From: Flavobacterium sp. YO12 | GTDB lineage: Bacteria > Bacteroidota > Bacteroidia > Flavobacteriales > Flavobacteriaceae | Length of the DNA stretch: 60,722 nucleotides | Direction of reading: 5' to 3' | NCBI RefSeq assembly: GCF_004119495.1 | Contig: NZ_NRQU01000027.1 | Location: 1 to 60,722 of the forward strand | Shown here: piece after piece, positions 1-9,869 of the stretch | Layout: each line of letters starts with the position of its first letter | Numbering within the stretch: position 1 is the stretch's first letter | Translations under genes and position numbers: made by a program | Notes under the pieces: generated by a model | Database searches by the model: none | What the model was told of the DNA's origin: nothing | What the model saw: the letters and a program-made list of their open reading frames with translations, nothing else

Positions 1-191
1 AATAAAAATATAATCGATAGTTTCGTCAAATAATAAAGTTTTCAAGCGATTTTTTTCGCCTTTTTTTGATCTATTTAAGTCTCTTTTTAGTCAGTAAAAA
101 ACCAAAAAAATAAAGACTAAAAAACTTAAAAAATCAAAATAAAAACGACCAGACAAAAAACACATTTAGTAACCAAAACCAAATCAAGAGT

Positions 192-3100
192 ATGAAGAAG
201 GTATTCTCAAAAAAACCTGAAAATTTCAGGTTGCATACTGTACTTGAAAAAACTTTAAAAACAACATTATTATCTCTGTTGTCCTTAAGCTTTCAAATTA
301 CAACTGCGGCACCTGCAAAAGAAATTTCGACAAACGACACCAGTTTTCTGGCATTTCAAAAAATTGTAAAAGGTAAAGTTGTAGATGAAAAAGGAATTCC
401 TGTTCCGGGAGTAAATGTTAATATAAAAGGCACTACAAAAGGAGTGCAAACTGATATGGATGGAAGTTTTGCCATCGAAGTTCCTAATGACAGCGCTATT
501 TTGGTCTTTACCTTTATGGGAATGCAGGATCAAGAAGTTCCAGCTGGAAACGGTATTCTGAAAATTGTTATGAAAGAAGCTGGACAGCAAATGGACGAAG
601 TTGTTGTAGTAGGATACAGCAAAGTAAAAAAAGAAAGTTTGACAGGTTCTTTACAAACTTTAAACAATAAAAAAATTGTCGACGTTACGACACCAAATGT
701 TGAAAACATGCTTGCTGGTAAAGCAACTGGTGTTTATGTAAACACTGGAGGCGGACAGCCTGGAGCGCCAGCCAAGATAGTTATTAGAGGTAAAACAACC
801 GTCAATGGAAGTACAGATCCTTTATGGGTGATTGATGGTGTTATCGTGGGGAATAGCTCTGCCAATATGAATCCAGCTGATATTGAAACCTTGACGGTTC
901 TTAAAGATGCCGCTTCTACTGCTGTATATGGATCACAAGGTGCAAATGGTGTAATTGTAGTAACTACAAAAAGTGGAAAAGCAGGTAAACCTGTAATCAA
1001 TTTTTCTGCAAAAACAGCCATGACAACCTTAAACAACGGAAATTTCAAAATCATGAATGGTGCTGAATTGTATGACTTATACGATTCGTTTGCCAACAAA
1101 GAAACTTTTCAAAACGTTTGGTGGTGGAATCCTGAGCTAAGAAACAAAAACTATGATTGGTGGGATAATGCAACCCGTACTGGTATTGCAGAAGACTACA
1201 ACTTGTCATTCAGCGGCGGAGGAGAAAACTTCAAAAGCTATGTTTCTCTAGGTCTTTATAATGAAACTGGTGCTGTTAAAGGTTATGATTACAAGAAATA
1301 CAATGGTCTTATGAAGTTTGAGTACAAACCAAGCAGTTGGTTCACACTTCGTCCGCAAGTAAACTTAACTAGAGAAACTACTTACGATCAGCAGCATTCT
1401 GTTGGTGCATTATATGGAAATATGCCATGGGACAGCCCGTATTTACCAGACGGTACTTTGGTAGGAAACGCTCCAAACCCGACTTGGGTTAACACTACAG
1501 GTTCAAACTACTTGTACGATTTACAATGGAATTATGGAGAATCTGAATTGTATACAGTAAGAACCAATCTTGATTTTGATATTAAATTTACAAACTGGCT
1601 GACTTTCGCCTCTGTAAATAATTTCATTTTTGGAAATTCAAACTCATCTTATTACACAGATCCAAGATCATCTAATGGTGAAGCTGTAAAAGGAAGAATC
1701 GAAGATAATTTTGATACTTATAATAGAATCTACACCAATCAATTATTAAAATTTAATAAATCATTTGGTAACCATTCTATCAATGCTGTTGCAGGTTATG
1801 AGTGGAATGAATACAACCGAAAATTCAGCCAAGCAATTGCAACAGGAATTCCTCCTGGAATTGTAGCTCCAGATGCTGCTGCGGTTCCTGAAAAAGTAGC
1901 GGGCGGAAGATCACAATGGGCAGTACAATCATTGTTATCAAATGTAAATTACTCTTATGACAATCGTTATTTAGCACAAGTATCTTTCCGTCGTGATGGT
2001 GCGTCAAACTTTGGAAAAAATGCACAATATGGTAACTTCTACTCTATTAGTGCAGGATGGAACATTCATAATGAAGCTTTCTTTAATGCAGATTACATCA
2101 ATAATTTAAAACTTAGAGCTAGTTATGGTTCAGTAGGTAATCGTCCTAATAGCTTATATCCTCACTTACCATTATATTCTTTCTCTAAAAACAGTTATAA
2201 TGAAAGTCCTGGAGCCTTAATCTCGCAATTAGCAAATCCTGATTTAAGCTGGGAAAAAACATTTACCGGCGGTGTTGGTCTTGATGTAAGCTTCTTTAAG
2301 CGAGTAAATCTTACTTTTGATTATTACAACAAAAACACTTCTGATTTGTTGTACCAAGTACCGCTTCCAGGGGTAATTGGAGTTACCAGTATTTGGAGAA
2401 ACGTAGGTGCAGTAAACAACAGAGGTTTTGAAGCTTCTCTTAACGTAGACATTATTAAAAATGAAAACTTTAACTGGTCTGTAGATGCCAACATTGGTAC
2501 TAATAAAAACAAGGTAACAAAACTTTACGGAGACAAACAGGAAATCATTGTGGGTGACGGAAGTGGTGTTGCAGGTTCTGCAAACAAATTATTAAAACCA
2601 GGAAATGATGTTGACAGCTGGTACGTAACGGAGTGGGCAGGTGTTAATCCTGAAAACGGAAAACCACAATGGTACACTACTGATGCCGCTGGCGAACGTG
2701 TAAAAACAAGCAACTATGGTGAAGCTTCTAAATACAGAAAAGTAATGGGAACTTACACTCCTGACTTTTTTGGAGGATTCTCTACAAGTTTAAGCTATAA
2801 GAAATTTGATTTTGCAGCTATTTTCAGTTATTCTGTTGGAGGTCAAATCTACAATTATGCGAGAGCAGAGTTTGACTCAGATGGTGCTTATAATGACAGA
2901 AACCAAATGAATCTTCACAGTGGATGGAGCCGTTGGGAAAAACCAGGAGATATTGCAACACATCCGCAGGCTCTTTATGATAACAACAGCCAATCAAACA
3001 AAGCATCATCACGTTTCTTAGAAACGGGTACATACTTAAAAATGAGAAGTGTCACTTTTGGATATAACATGCCAATAGAAAGCCTTAATATTTCAAATTT

Positions 3101-3275
3101 AAGATTGTACATCGCTGGAGAGAATTTATTTACCATCAGCCATTATTCTGGAGTAGATCCTGAACTGCCTCCTACATACAATGATGCAACGAAGCAATAT
3201 TCTATTACAGGTGTAGCAACACAAGTATATCCTTCAACACGCAAAATTGTATTAGGACTTAACGTAACTCTATAA
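192..3275 (+). CDS. SusC-like TonB-dependent outer-membrane transporter
   Basis: Outer-membrane importer of oligosaccharides, driven by TonB and expected to work with the SusD-like lipoprotein encoded 9 bp downstream. The 1027-residue length is normal for the family. After a long basic N-terminus and a hydrophobic export segment (about residues 20-40), a carboxypeptidase-regulatory-like beta-sandwich runs from about 58 to 127 (KGKVVDEKGIPVPGVNV). The SusC-type TonB box DEVVVVGY is at 135-142, followed by a plug (GKATGVYVNTGG, VIDGVIV, LKDAASTAVYGSQGANGVI) and a 22-strand barrel. It is the first gene of the locus in this window. The 191 bp upstream are AT-rich and I see no clear promoter box there. 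The exported glycan cannot be read from this protein; the downstream enzymes are the only hint. Confidence 0.96.
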   Translation: MKKVFSKKPENFRLHTVLEKTLKTTLLSLLSLSFQITTAAPAKEISTNDTSFLAFQKIVKGKVVDEKGIPVPGVNVNIKGTTKGVQTDMDGSFAIEVPNDSAILVFTFMGMQDQEVPAGNGILKIVMKEAGQQMDEVVVVGYSKVKKESLTGSLQTLNNKKIVDVTTPNVENMLAGKATGVYVNTGGGQPGAPAKIVIRGKTTVNGSTDPLWVIDGVIVGNSSANMNPADIETLTVLKDAASTAVYGSQGANGVIVVTTKSGKAGKPVINFSAKTAMTTLNNGNFKIMNGAELYDLYDSFANKETFQNVWWWNPELRNKNYDWWDNATRTGIAEDYNLSFSGGGENFKSYVSLGLYNETGAVKGYDYKKYNGLMKFEYKPSSWFTLRPQVNLTRETTYDQQHSVGALYGNMPWDSPYLPDGTLVGNAPNPTWVNTTGSNYLYDLQWNYGESELYTVRTNLDFDIKFTNWLTFASVNNFIFGNSNSSYYTDPRSSNGEAVKGRIEDNFDTYNRIYTNQLLKFNKSFGNHSINAVAGYEWNEYNRKFSQAIATGIPPGIVAPDAAAVPEKVAGGRSQWAVQSLLSNVNYSYDNRYLAQVSFRRDGASNFGKNAQYGNFYSISAGWNIHNEAFFNADYINNLKLRASYGSVGNRPNSLYPHLPLYSFSKNSYNESPGALISQLANPDLSWEKTFTGGVGLDVSFFKRVNLTFDYYNKNTSDLLYQVPLPGVIGVTSIWRNVGAVNNRGFEASLNVDIIKNENFNWSVDANIGTNKNKVTKLYGDKQEIIVGDGSGVAGSANKLLKPGNDVDSWYVTEWAGVNPENGKPQWYTTDAAGERVKTSNYGEASKYRKVMGTYTPDFFGGFSTSLSYKKFDFAAIFSYSVGGQIYNYARAEFDSDGAYNDRNQMNLHSGWSRWEKPGDIATHPQALYDNNSQSNKASSRFLETGTYLKMRSVTFGYNMPIESLNISNLRLYIAGENLFTISHYSGVDPELPPTYNDATKQYSITGVATQVYPSTRKIVLGLNVTL

Positions 3276-3284
3276 AACAAAATC

Positions 3285-4982
3285 ATGAAAAAAATATTTA
3301 TATTATGTATGGCAATTAGTTTTCTGTCCTCATGTGAGTTAGACAGAGAACCCTTTAACGCATACACAAAAGACAAAATTGAAGAAGATAAAGTAGCAGC
3401 AGTAGCCGTATTATTAAACGGTTGTTACGCACAATTAAAAGGATGGTCTGATGTTATGCATCGTGTTGGAGAATATCCTGGCGACAACATCATGATTAGA
3501 GGAACATCTACCGATTCTTTCTACTCGTTTATTTCGTATCAACACATTCCAGATAATGATCGTTTATCTGTTTTTTGGAACAATAGTTATAAAATTATTT
3601 CGCAATCAAGTGATTTGATTAAAATGATTACAGAAGGTGAAAGTGCAACTGTAAATCAACAACTAGGTGAAGCTTATTACTTAAGAGGTATGATTTATTT
3701 TTACTTATGCCGTACTTATGGAAGACCTTATTCTCAATCGCCTGAAACTAATTTAGGTGTGCCAATTGTAAATGGTTTACCAGCAGATTTAAATAACCTT
3801 GTCTTACCAGATAGATCAACGGTAAAAGATACTTATGCACAAGCAATCAGCGATCTAAAAAAAGCAGAATCTTTAATGACTGTTGACAGATCTGCAGCTT
3901 ATGCAACAAAAGAAGCTGCTCAAGCAATGCTTTCAAGAGTATATTTATATATGAGTGGTACTTATGAAAATCCAAATCAGGATTATGCAACGCAATCTAT
4001 AGAATATGCTAACAAAGTAATTGCTAGTGGAAAGTACAAATTATTGAGCCGTGAAAGTTTCATGAAATCTAATACTTATGCACCAGATTCTGATGAACAA
4101 ACCGAAACTATTTTTGCTGTTAAACGTGTAGCATCAGAATTTTCAGGTTACGATCACTATTACGGAATTGGCGGTATGTATGCAAACATTCAAGGTCAAG
4201 GATGGGGCGAAATGTACGCAAGTGCAAAATACTTGGATTTATTAAGAAAATCAGGTTTAAAAAAAGATGCTCGTTGGGCTTTTATTGATCCGCAATACGA
4301 TACAGACGATGCTGGAAATAAAACTCAAGCATTCCGTTTTATCTACGACATTAAAAATACTGCAGGTACTCAAACTGGTTATAACTATATGCAGCAGCCT
4401 CTTAAAACAAATTCTAATGGTTCGTATTATATCACAATCGGAAGTACAAATTACAACTTAACCGTAGTAAATGCAGCCGAAAATCAATATTCAATTGTGT
4501 ACGAAGGAAAAACGTATATAGGAGAAAAGGATTACATGATGTTGTTAAACAGAGTTTATCCTATGTACTATGTTACAAAATGTTCTTTGCAAAACAATGA
4601 TTCTCACTTGTACTCTCCTCCTATTTCAAAATTAGATGAGTTGTATTTGAATATGGCAGAAGCCTATGTTAAAAAAGGAGATTATAACAGTGCATTAACG
4701 AACTTAAATATTATTCGCTCAAGATCAATTGTTGGCGGCGGCTATACCTCATTAGACAATACAAATGCTGCACAGCGTGTAGACGAAGAACGTCAATTAG
4801 AGCTAGCTTTTGAAGCACATCGTGGTTATGATGTATATAGAAACGGACAAACTATGACACGTCGCTATCCAGGACCTCATTTACCAATGGTCGACTGGCC
4901 TGCTTCTAGCCCTAGAGTAGTACAATACATTCCGCAGTCAGAAATAAATGCTTACCCAGGAACACTGACTCAAAACCCATAA
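3285..4982 (+). CDS. SusD/RagB-like glycan-binding lipoprotein
   Basis: Surface lipoprotein that closes over the SusC transporter and captures glycan. The signal peptide ends in a lipobox with Cys at residue 17 (FLSSCELDREP). The TPR-rich SusD fold is recognisable by GEAYYLRGMIYFYLCRTYG near residue 130 and by the C-terminal pattern LDELYLNMAEAYVKKGDY followed by LNIIRSRS and ERQLELAFEAHRGYDV. The 565-residue length is typical. It starts 9 bp after the susC-like stop codon, so the pair is co-transcribed. Ligand specificity is not visible from sequence. Confidence 0.95.
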   Translation: MKKIFILCMAISFLSSCELDREPFNAYTKDKIEEDKVAAVAVLLNGCYAQLKGWSDVMHRVGEYPGDNIMIRGTSTDSFYSFISYQHIPDNDRLSVFWNNSYKIISQSSDLIKMITEGESATVNQQLGEAYYLRGMIYFYLCRTYGRPYSQSPETNLGVPIVNGLPADLNNLVLPDRSTVKDTYAQAISDLKKAESLMTVDRSAAYATKEAAQAMLSRVYLYMSGTYENPNQDYATQSIEYANKVIASGKYKLLSRESFMKSNTYAPDSDEQTETIFAVKRVASEFSGYDHYYGIGGMYANIQGQGWGEMYASAKYLDLLRKSGLKKDARWAFIDPQYDTDDAGNKTQAFRFIYDIKNTAGTQTGYNYMQQPLKTNSNGSYYITIGSTNYNLTVVNAAENQYSIVYEGKTYIGEKDYMMLLNRVYPMYYVTKCSLQNNDSHLYSPPISKLDELYLNMAEAYVKKGDYNSALTNLNIIRSRSIVGGGYTSLDNTNAAQRVDEERQLELAFEAHRGYDVYRNGQTMTRRYPGPHLPMVDWPASSPRVVQYIPQSEINAYPGTLTQNP

Positions 4983-5075
4983 TTGTTTAGAATTGTTTTT
5001 GTTTTTGAAGCCTCTCTAATTTGGTTCATTAGAGAGGAACTTCAAAAAAAAGAAAAACCTAAATTACCTATAACT

Positions 5076-6392
5076 ATGAAAAACATATTCTGCTTAATTC
5101 TCGCTTTAACCGCTTTTTCCTGCACAGCCAGTAATGATGCTTTTAGCGAAAAAACAAGTTTAGAAAATCCAAAAGCAAAAATTTCACTCCCTCTAGCCGG
5201 TAATGCATACAGTTCTAAACATGTAGACGAAAGCAATACAATTACGGATAACGGTATTGAAAACTGGACTAATTCTGACGAATATTTTACAGCTTATTTT
5301 AGAGTTTCGAAAGCAGGAACTTTTCAAATTACTGTAGAAGAATCAGTACAAGTTTTTGGAAAATCAGAACTTGAGTTTTCCATCAACAATGAAGCTAAAA
5401 GAGTAAAATTTACAGCATCAAAAAAAGCAGTTACAGCAGGAACTTGGAAAATAAACCAAGAAGGATATGTTGCAGTCAAAATAAAAGGAATCAGCAAAAC
5501 AGGTGATCGTTTTCCGTCAATTAATCGTCTAACGATTTCAAGTGATGATTACGATGCAAAAATAGCTTTTGTTCCTAACAACGAAGGAAACTTCTACCAT
5601 TGGGGTCGTCGCGGACCATCTGTGCACTTAAACTATCAAGTTCCAGAAAACACCAATGCAAAATGGTATTACAACGAACTTACTGTTCCTGAAAATGAGG
5701 ACAAAATTGGTTCCTATTTTATGGCAAATGGCTTTGGAGAAGGATATTTTGGAATTCAAGTCAATTCCGCTTCCGAAAGAAGAGTTTTATTCTCTGTTTG
5801 GAGTCCATTTACCACGGATGATCCGGCCAGTATTCCAGAATCACACAAAATAAAAATGCTTAAAAAAGGTGAAAATGTACATACCGGCGAATTCGGAAAC
5901 GAAGGTTCAGGAGGACAGAGTTACCTAAAATACAACTGGAAAGCAGGAACAACTTACAAATTTTTACTACAAGGATTTCCACTAAACAACAACACAACAA
6001 CTTATACAGCCTACTTTTACGCACCAGAGCAAGGAAAATGGCTTTTGATTGCGAGCTTTAACCGCCCGCAAACCAACACCTATTTAAAAAGATTTCATTC
6101 ATTTCTAGAGAATTTTATCCCAGAACAAGGCGATTTTTCTCGTAAAGTCTTATTCAATAATCAATGGATTTGCGACGAAAAAGGAGTTTGGTCAGAAATT
6201 AATTCGGCGCGCTTTACAACTGACAATACGGGTGCTAAAGAATACCGAATGGATTTTGCAGGCGGACTTGACGCTAACTCTTTTTATTTAAAAAATGGAG
6301 GCTTTTTTAATAACTATACAGCACCAAAAACAATTTTTTCAAGACCTTTAGCAAATAAAAAGCCAGAGATAAATTTTGAAGCTTTACCTTAA
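5076..6392 (+). CDS. DUF5077/DUF3472 lipoprotein of the glycan locus
   Basis: Probable surface or periplasmic accessory protein of the locus, function not established. I place the start at the ATG at 5076, because that gives a clean lipoprotein signal (MKNIFCLILALTAFSC, Cys16). The open frame reaches back to a TTG right after the susD-like stop codon, but those 31 codons do not look like a signal peptide. An N-terminal carbohydrate-binding-like module, about 40-150 (SLPLAGNAYSS, FTAYFRVSKAGTF), fits DUF5077. The middle and end (HLNYQVPENTNAKWYYNEL, FGIQVNSASERRVLFSVWSPF) fit DUF3472. Such proteins recur next to GH35 or GH109 enzymes in Bacteroidota loci (family knowledge). Product length from this start is 438 residues. 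Confidence 0.85.
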   Translation: MKNIFCLILALTAFSCTASNDAFSEKTSLENPKAKISLPLAGNAYSSKHVDESNTITDNGIENWTNSDEYFTAYFRVSKAGTFQITVEESVQVFGKSELEFSINNEAKRVKFTASKKAVTAGTWKINQEGYVAVKIKGISKTGDRFPSINRLTISSDDYDAKIAFVPNNEGNFYHWGRRGPSVHLNYQVPENTNAKWYYNELTVPENEDKIGSYFMANGFGEGYFGIQVNSASERRVLFSVWSPFTTDDPASIPESHKIKMLKKGENVHTGEFGNEGSGGQSYLKYNWKAGTTYKFLLQGFPLNNNTTTYTAYFYAPEQGKWLLIASFNRPQTNTYLKRFHSFLENFIPEQGDFSRKVLFNNQWICDEKGVWSEINSARFTTDNTGAKEYRMDFAGGLDANSFYLKNGGFFNNYTAPKTIFSRPLANKKPEINFEALP

Positions 6393-6483
6393 CTGGTCTT
6401 AAAAATCACAAATACAAAAACAATAATTCCCGATAATCAGCATTTAGATTATCAATCATTTTCAAATCAAATTAATTCAAATT

Positions 6484-7863
6484 ATGAAAACTAGTATTTT
6501 AAAATTCATGTTAGCTGCCTGTCTTTTGTTTGGATGCACAATCGCGTCGGCACAAATGATCAAAACCAAAACGCCGGCTCGTGCAAAAGGACAACAAGAT
6601 GTACTGCAATTAGCAACTACTCCAATTCCAACTGTTCGTGTAGCCTTTATTGGTTTAGGAATGCGTGGTCCAGGAGCTGTAGAACGTATGACACATATAC
6701 CAGGTGTCGAAATCGTAGCACTTTGCGATATGCTTGAAAAAAACACACAATCGTCTAACGAAATTTTAACTAAAGCTGGTTTTCCTAAAGCACAAGAATT
6801 TTTTGGAGATGAAAATGCATGGAGAAAAGTTACAGCATTACCAAATGTTGATTTAGTTTACATCGCTACAGATTGGAAACACCACGCACAAATTGGTGTT
6901 CAGGCAATGAAAGACGGAAAACACGTTGCTATTGAAGTTCCAGGTGCAATGACAATGAAAGAAATCTGGGATCTTATCGATACTTCAGAAAAAACTCGTA
7001 AGCACTGTATGCAGTTGGAAAACTGTGTGTATGATTTCTTCGAACTTACCACTTTAAACATGGCACAACAAGGTTTATTTGGAGAAATTCTTCATGCAGA
7101 AGGATCTTACATTCACGGATTACAACCATTTTGGGGAGAATATTGGAACAACTGGAGAATGGATTACAACATTAAACACCGTGGCGATATCTACGCAACA
7201 CACGGTATGGGACCAGCTTGTCAGGCATTAAACATTCACCGTGGAGACAAAATGAATTTCTTAGTTTCTATGGATACTAAAGCAGTTGGAAATCCTGCTT
7301 ACATCAAAGAAAAATCAGGTAAGGAAATTAAAGATTTTAGAAACGGTGACCACACCATGACTATGATTCGTACTGAAAACGGAAAAACAATCCAAATTCA
7401 ACACGACGTTACTTCTCCTCGCCCGTACAGCAGAATGTATCAGTTAAGCGGTACAAAAGGTTTTGCAAACAAATATCCATTAGAAGGATATGCTTTAGAC
7501 GGTAAATCATTAAGTGATGACGTAAAACCAAATCATGAAAAATTAAACGCTCACTCATTTGTTCCAGAAGATGTGAAAAAAGCATTAATGGAAAAATACA
7601 AGCACCCAATTGTAAAAAATATCGAAGAAAAAGCTAAAAAAGTAGGTGGTCACGGTGGAATGGATTTCGTCATGGATTACCGTTTAATTTATTGCCTTCA
7701 AAAAGGACTTCCTTTAGATATGGATGTTTATGATTTAGCAGAATGGTCTTGTTTAGGACCTTTGACAGAAATTTCTCTTGATAATGGTTCTGCACCTGTA
7801 GAAATTCCTGATTTCACACGCGGCGGATGGAATAAATTAAAAAAATTAGAATTCGCGGAATAA
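6484..7863 (+). CDS. Gfo/Idh/MocA-fold glycosidase, GH109-type (alpha-N-acetylgalactosaminidase family)
   Basis: Probable NAD-dependent glycosidase that cleaves terminal alpha-GalNAc by a redox-elimination mechanism (known for family GH109). The Rossmann motif FIGLGMRGPG is at about 55-64. KHVAIEVPGAMT (146-157), YATHGMGPACQALNIHRG (237 onward) and the end GGHGGMDFVMDYRLIYC...PDFTRGGW are characteristic of the GH109 branch rather than of soluble dehydrogenases. The N-terminus is an export signal: either a lipobox with Cys18 (LLFGC) or signal peptidase I cleavage after ASAQ. The 459-residue length matches the family. It sits 91 bp after the DUF3472 gene in the same locus. GH109 members also include enzymes with other specificities, so the substrate is inference. 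Confidence 0.86.
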   Translation: MKTSILKFMLAACLLFGCTIASAQMIKTKTPARAKGQQDVLQLATTPIPTVRVAFIGLGMRGPGAVERMTHIPGVEIVALCDMLEKNTQSSNEILTKAGFPKAQEFFGDENAWRKVTALPNVDLVYIATDWKHHAQIGVQAMKDGKHVAIEVPGAMTMKEIWDLIDTSEKTRKHCMQLENCVYDFFELTTLNMAQQGLFGEILHAEGSYIHGLQPFWGEYWNNWRMDYNIKHRGDIYATHGMGPACQALNIHRGDKMNFLVSMDTKAVGNPAYIKEKSGKEIKDFRNGDHTMTMIRTENGKTIQIQHDVTSPRPYSRMYQLSGTKGFANKYPLEGYALDGKSLSDDVKPNHEKLNAHSFVPEDVKKALMEKYKHPIVKNIEEKAKKVGGHGGMDFVMDYRLIYCLQKGLPLDMDVYDLAEWSCLGPLTEISLDNGSAPVEIPDFTRGGWNKLKKLEFAE

Positions 7864-7887
7864 ATTTATTGGTTAGTTAGTAGAAGC

Positions 7888-7918
7888 AAGAGGGCGCAAA
7901 TTTATAGCGCTCTTTTGT
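7888..7918 (+). terminator. Terminator-like hairpin between the GH109 and GH35 genes
   Basis: AAGAGGGCGC pairs with AGCGCTCTT across an 8-9 nt loop and is followed by TTTTG. The U tract is short and broken, so it could be an attenuator that lowers expression of the last gene of the locus rather than a full stop. Confidence 0.5.
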
Positions 7919-7949
7919 TTATTAAAAAGATTTTTAATTACTTTGAAAA

Positions 7950-9809
7950 ATGAAAAAAGTTTACTACACCCTCCTATTTGCCTTTTTTACACTGCTCTCT
8001 GCATCAGCACAGCAAAAACAAACTTTCGCTATAAGCGGAGGAGATTTTTTATTGAATGGAAAACCAATACAGATTCACTCAGGTGAAATGCATTATTCGC
8101 GTATTCCACAGCAATATTGGCGTCATCGTCTAAAAATGATGAAAGCCATGGGATTAAATGCCGTTGCTACTTATGTGTTTTGGAATTACCACGAAACTGC
8201 TCCCGGTGTATGGGATTTTAAAACAGGAAATAAAAACTTAGCAGAGTATATAAAAACAGCTCAAGAAGAAGGATTATTTGTAATTCTTCGTCCAGGTCCG
8301 TACGTATGTGCTGAATGGGAATTTGGCGGTTACCCTTTTTTCTTGCAGAATGTACCTAATATGGTTATTCGCGGTAACAACGCAGCATATTTAGCAGCTA
8401 CAAAAGCTTACTTTACACAATTATACAATCAGGTTAAAGATTTACAAATTACCAAAGGCGGCCCAATTATTATGGTTCAGGGTGAAAACGAATTTGGTTC
8501 GTATGTTGCACAACGAAAAGATGTTCCTTTAGAAGAACATAAAAAATACAGCGCAGCCGTATTTCAGCAATTAAAAGATCTTGGTTTTGAAGTTCCTTTT
8601 TTCACTTCAGACGGAAGCTGGTTATTTGAAGGCGGTGCATTACCAGGCGCATTGCCAACTGCAAATGGTGAAAGTGATATTGCAAAATTAAAAGAAGTTG
8701 TAAATAAATTCAATAATGGTCAAGGGCCTTATATGGTTGCCGAGTTTTATCCAGGCTGGTTAGATCATTGGGCAGAACCTTTCCCAACGCAAAAACCAGA
8801 ACAAACCGCTCGTCAGACTAAAAAATACTTAGATAATAAGGTTTCATTCAACTATTATATGGTTCATGGCGGTACTAATTTCGGATTCACTTCTGGTGCT
8901 AATTACGACAAAGAACACGATATTCAGCCTGATATGACATCATACGATTATGATGCTCCTATAAGTGAAGCAGGATGGGCAACTCCTAAATACAATGCTT
9001 TAAGAGAATTGCTTAAAACAAGCGAAACTCCTGCCGTTCCAGAAAAAATGCCAATTATCGAAATTCCGAAAATAGCATTAACAAAAACGGTTGATTTAGC
9101 TGATTTAAAAGCAAAAATAAGCCCAGTATACGAAGATACTCCACAAACCTTTGAACAATTAAATCAAGGTGATGGTTATGTTTGGTACAGCAAAAAATTC
9201 ACACAGCCAATCAGTGGAAAACTGGAATTAAAAGGATTACGTGATTATGCAATCGTTTATGTTAACGGAAAAAAAGTAGCAGAATTAAACCGATACTATA
9301 AAAAATACGATTGCGACATCGAAGTTCCTTTTAACGCTACTTTAGATATTGTAGTCGAAAACATGGGACGTATTAATTATGGTTCTCAAATCAACGAAAA
9401 TAACAAAGGAATTATAAGCCCTGTTATTATTAATGGTCAAACTATTACAGGTGATTGGGAAATGTATAAATTACCTATGAGTCAAGAACCAGATTTGACA
9501 GCTTATAAAAATTCTGGAAAAGTAAATCGTCCTACTTTATACCAAGGAACTTTTACACTTAGCAAAACAGGAGACACCTTTTTAGATATGCGTGATTGGG
9601 GTAAAGGAATTGTGTTTGTAAACGGAATCAACATTGGTCGTTATTGGAGTGTTGGACCACAGCAAACTCTATACCTTCCGGGATGCTGGCTTAAAAAAGG
9701 CAAAAACAATATTGTAATTTTTGAGCAAAAAAATGAGACGTTGCAAAAAGAACTTAAAAGTATAGCAACTCCAATTTTAGAGGATTTAAGACCTGAAAAA
9801 GGACAATAA
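7950..9809 (+). CDS. Secreted GH35 beta-galactosidase
   Basis: Retaining exo-beta-galactosidase. Signal peptide MKKVYYTLLFAFFTLLSASA is followed by the (beta/alpha)8 domain. Residues seen: SGEMHYSRIP (44-53), LRPGPYVCAEWEFGGYP (113-129), proposed acid/base Glu181 in QGENEFG, proposed nucleophile Glu265 in VAEFYPGWLDHW, and HGGTNFGFTSGANYD. The C-terminal third contains galactose-binding-like beta-sandwiches ending in GKGIVFVNGINIGRYW, as in human GLB1 and bacterial BgaC-type enzymes. The 619-residue length is normal. It is the last gene of the locus, 86 bp after the GH109 gene with a hairpin between them. Paired with GH109 it would suit stepwise removal of beta-Gal and then alpha-GalNAc (inference). 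Confidence 0.95.
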   Translation: MKKVYYTLLFAFFTLLSASAQQKQTFAISGGDFLLNGKPIQIHSGEMHYSRIPQQYWRHRLKMMKAMGLNAVATYVFWNYHETAPGVWDFKTGNKNLAEYIKTAQEEGLFVILRPGPYVCAEWEFGGYPFFLQNVPNMVIRGNNAAYLAATKAYFTQLYNQVKDLQITKGGPIIMVQGENEFGSYVAQRKDVPLEEHKKYSAAVFQQLKDLGFEVPFFTSDGSWLFEGGALPGALPTANGESDIAKLKEVVNKFNNGQGPYMVAEFYPGWLDHWAEPFPTQKPEQTARQTKKYLDNKVSFNYYMVHGGTNFGFTSGANYDKEHDIQPDMTSYDYDAPISEAGWATPKYNALRELLKTSETPAVPEKMPIIEIPKIALTKTVDLADLKAKISPVYEDTPQTFEQLNQGDGYVWYSKKFTQPISGKLELKGLRDYAIVYVNGKKVAELNRYYKKYDCDIEVPFNATLDIVVENMGRINYGSQINENNKGIISPVIINGQTITGDWEMYKLPMSQEPDLTAYKNSGKVNRPTLYQGTFTLSKTGDTFLDMRDWGKGIVFVNGINIGRYWSVGPQQTLYLPGCWLKKGKNNIVIFEQKNETLQKELKSIATPILEDLRPEKGQ

Positions 9810-9820
9810 TATACAAAAGC

Positions 9821-9855
9821 AAAAAAGCCATTCACAACAATGAATGGCTTTTTTT
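9821..9855. terminator. Bidirectional terminator between the GH35 and OsmC genes
   Basis: AAGCCATTCA and TGAATGGCTT form a perfect stem with a CAACAA loop, flanked by A6 on one side and T7 on the other. It serves both convergent genes. Confidence 0.88.
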
Positions 9856-9869
9856 ATGTGAATAAAAGA

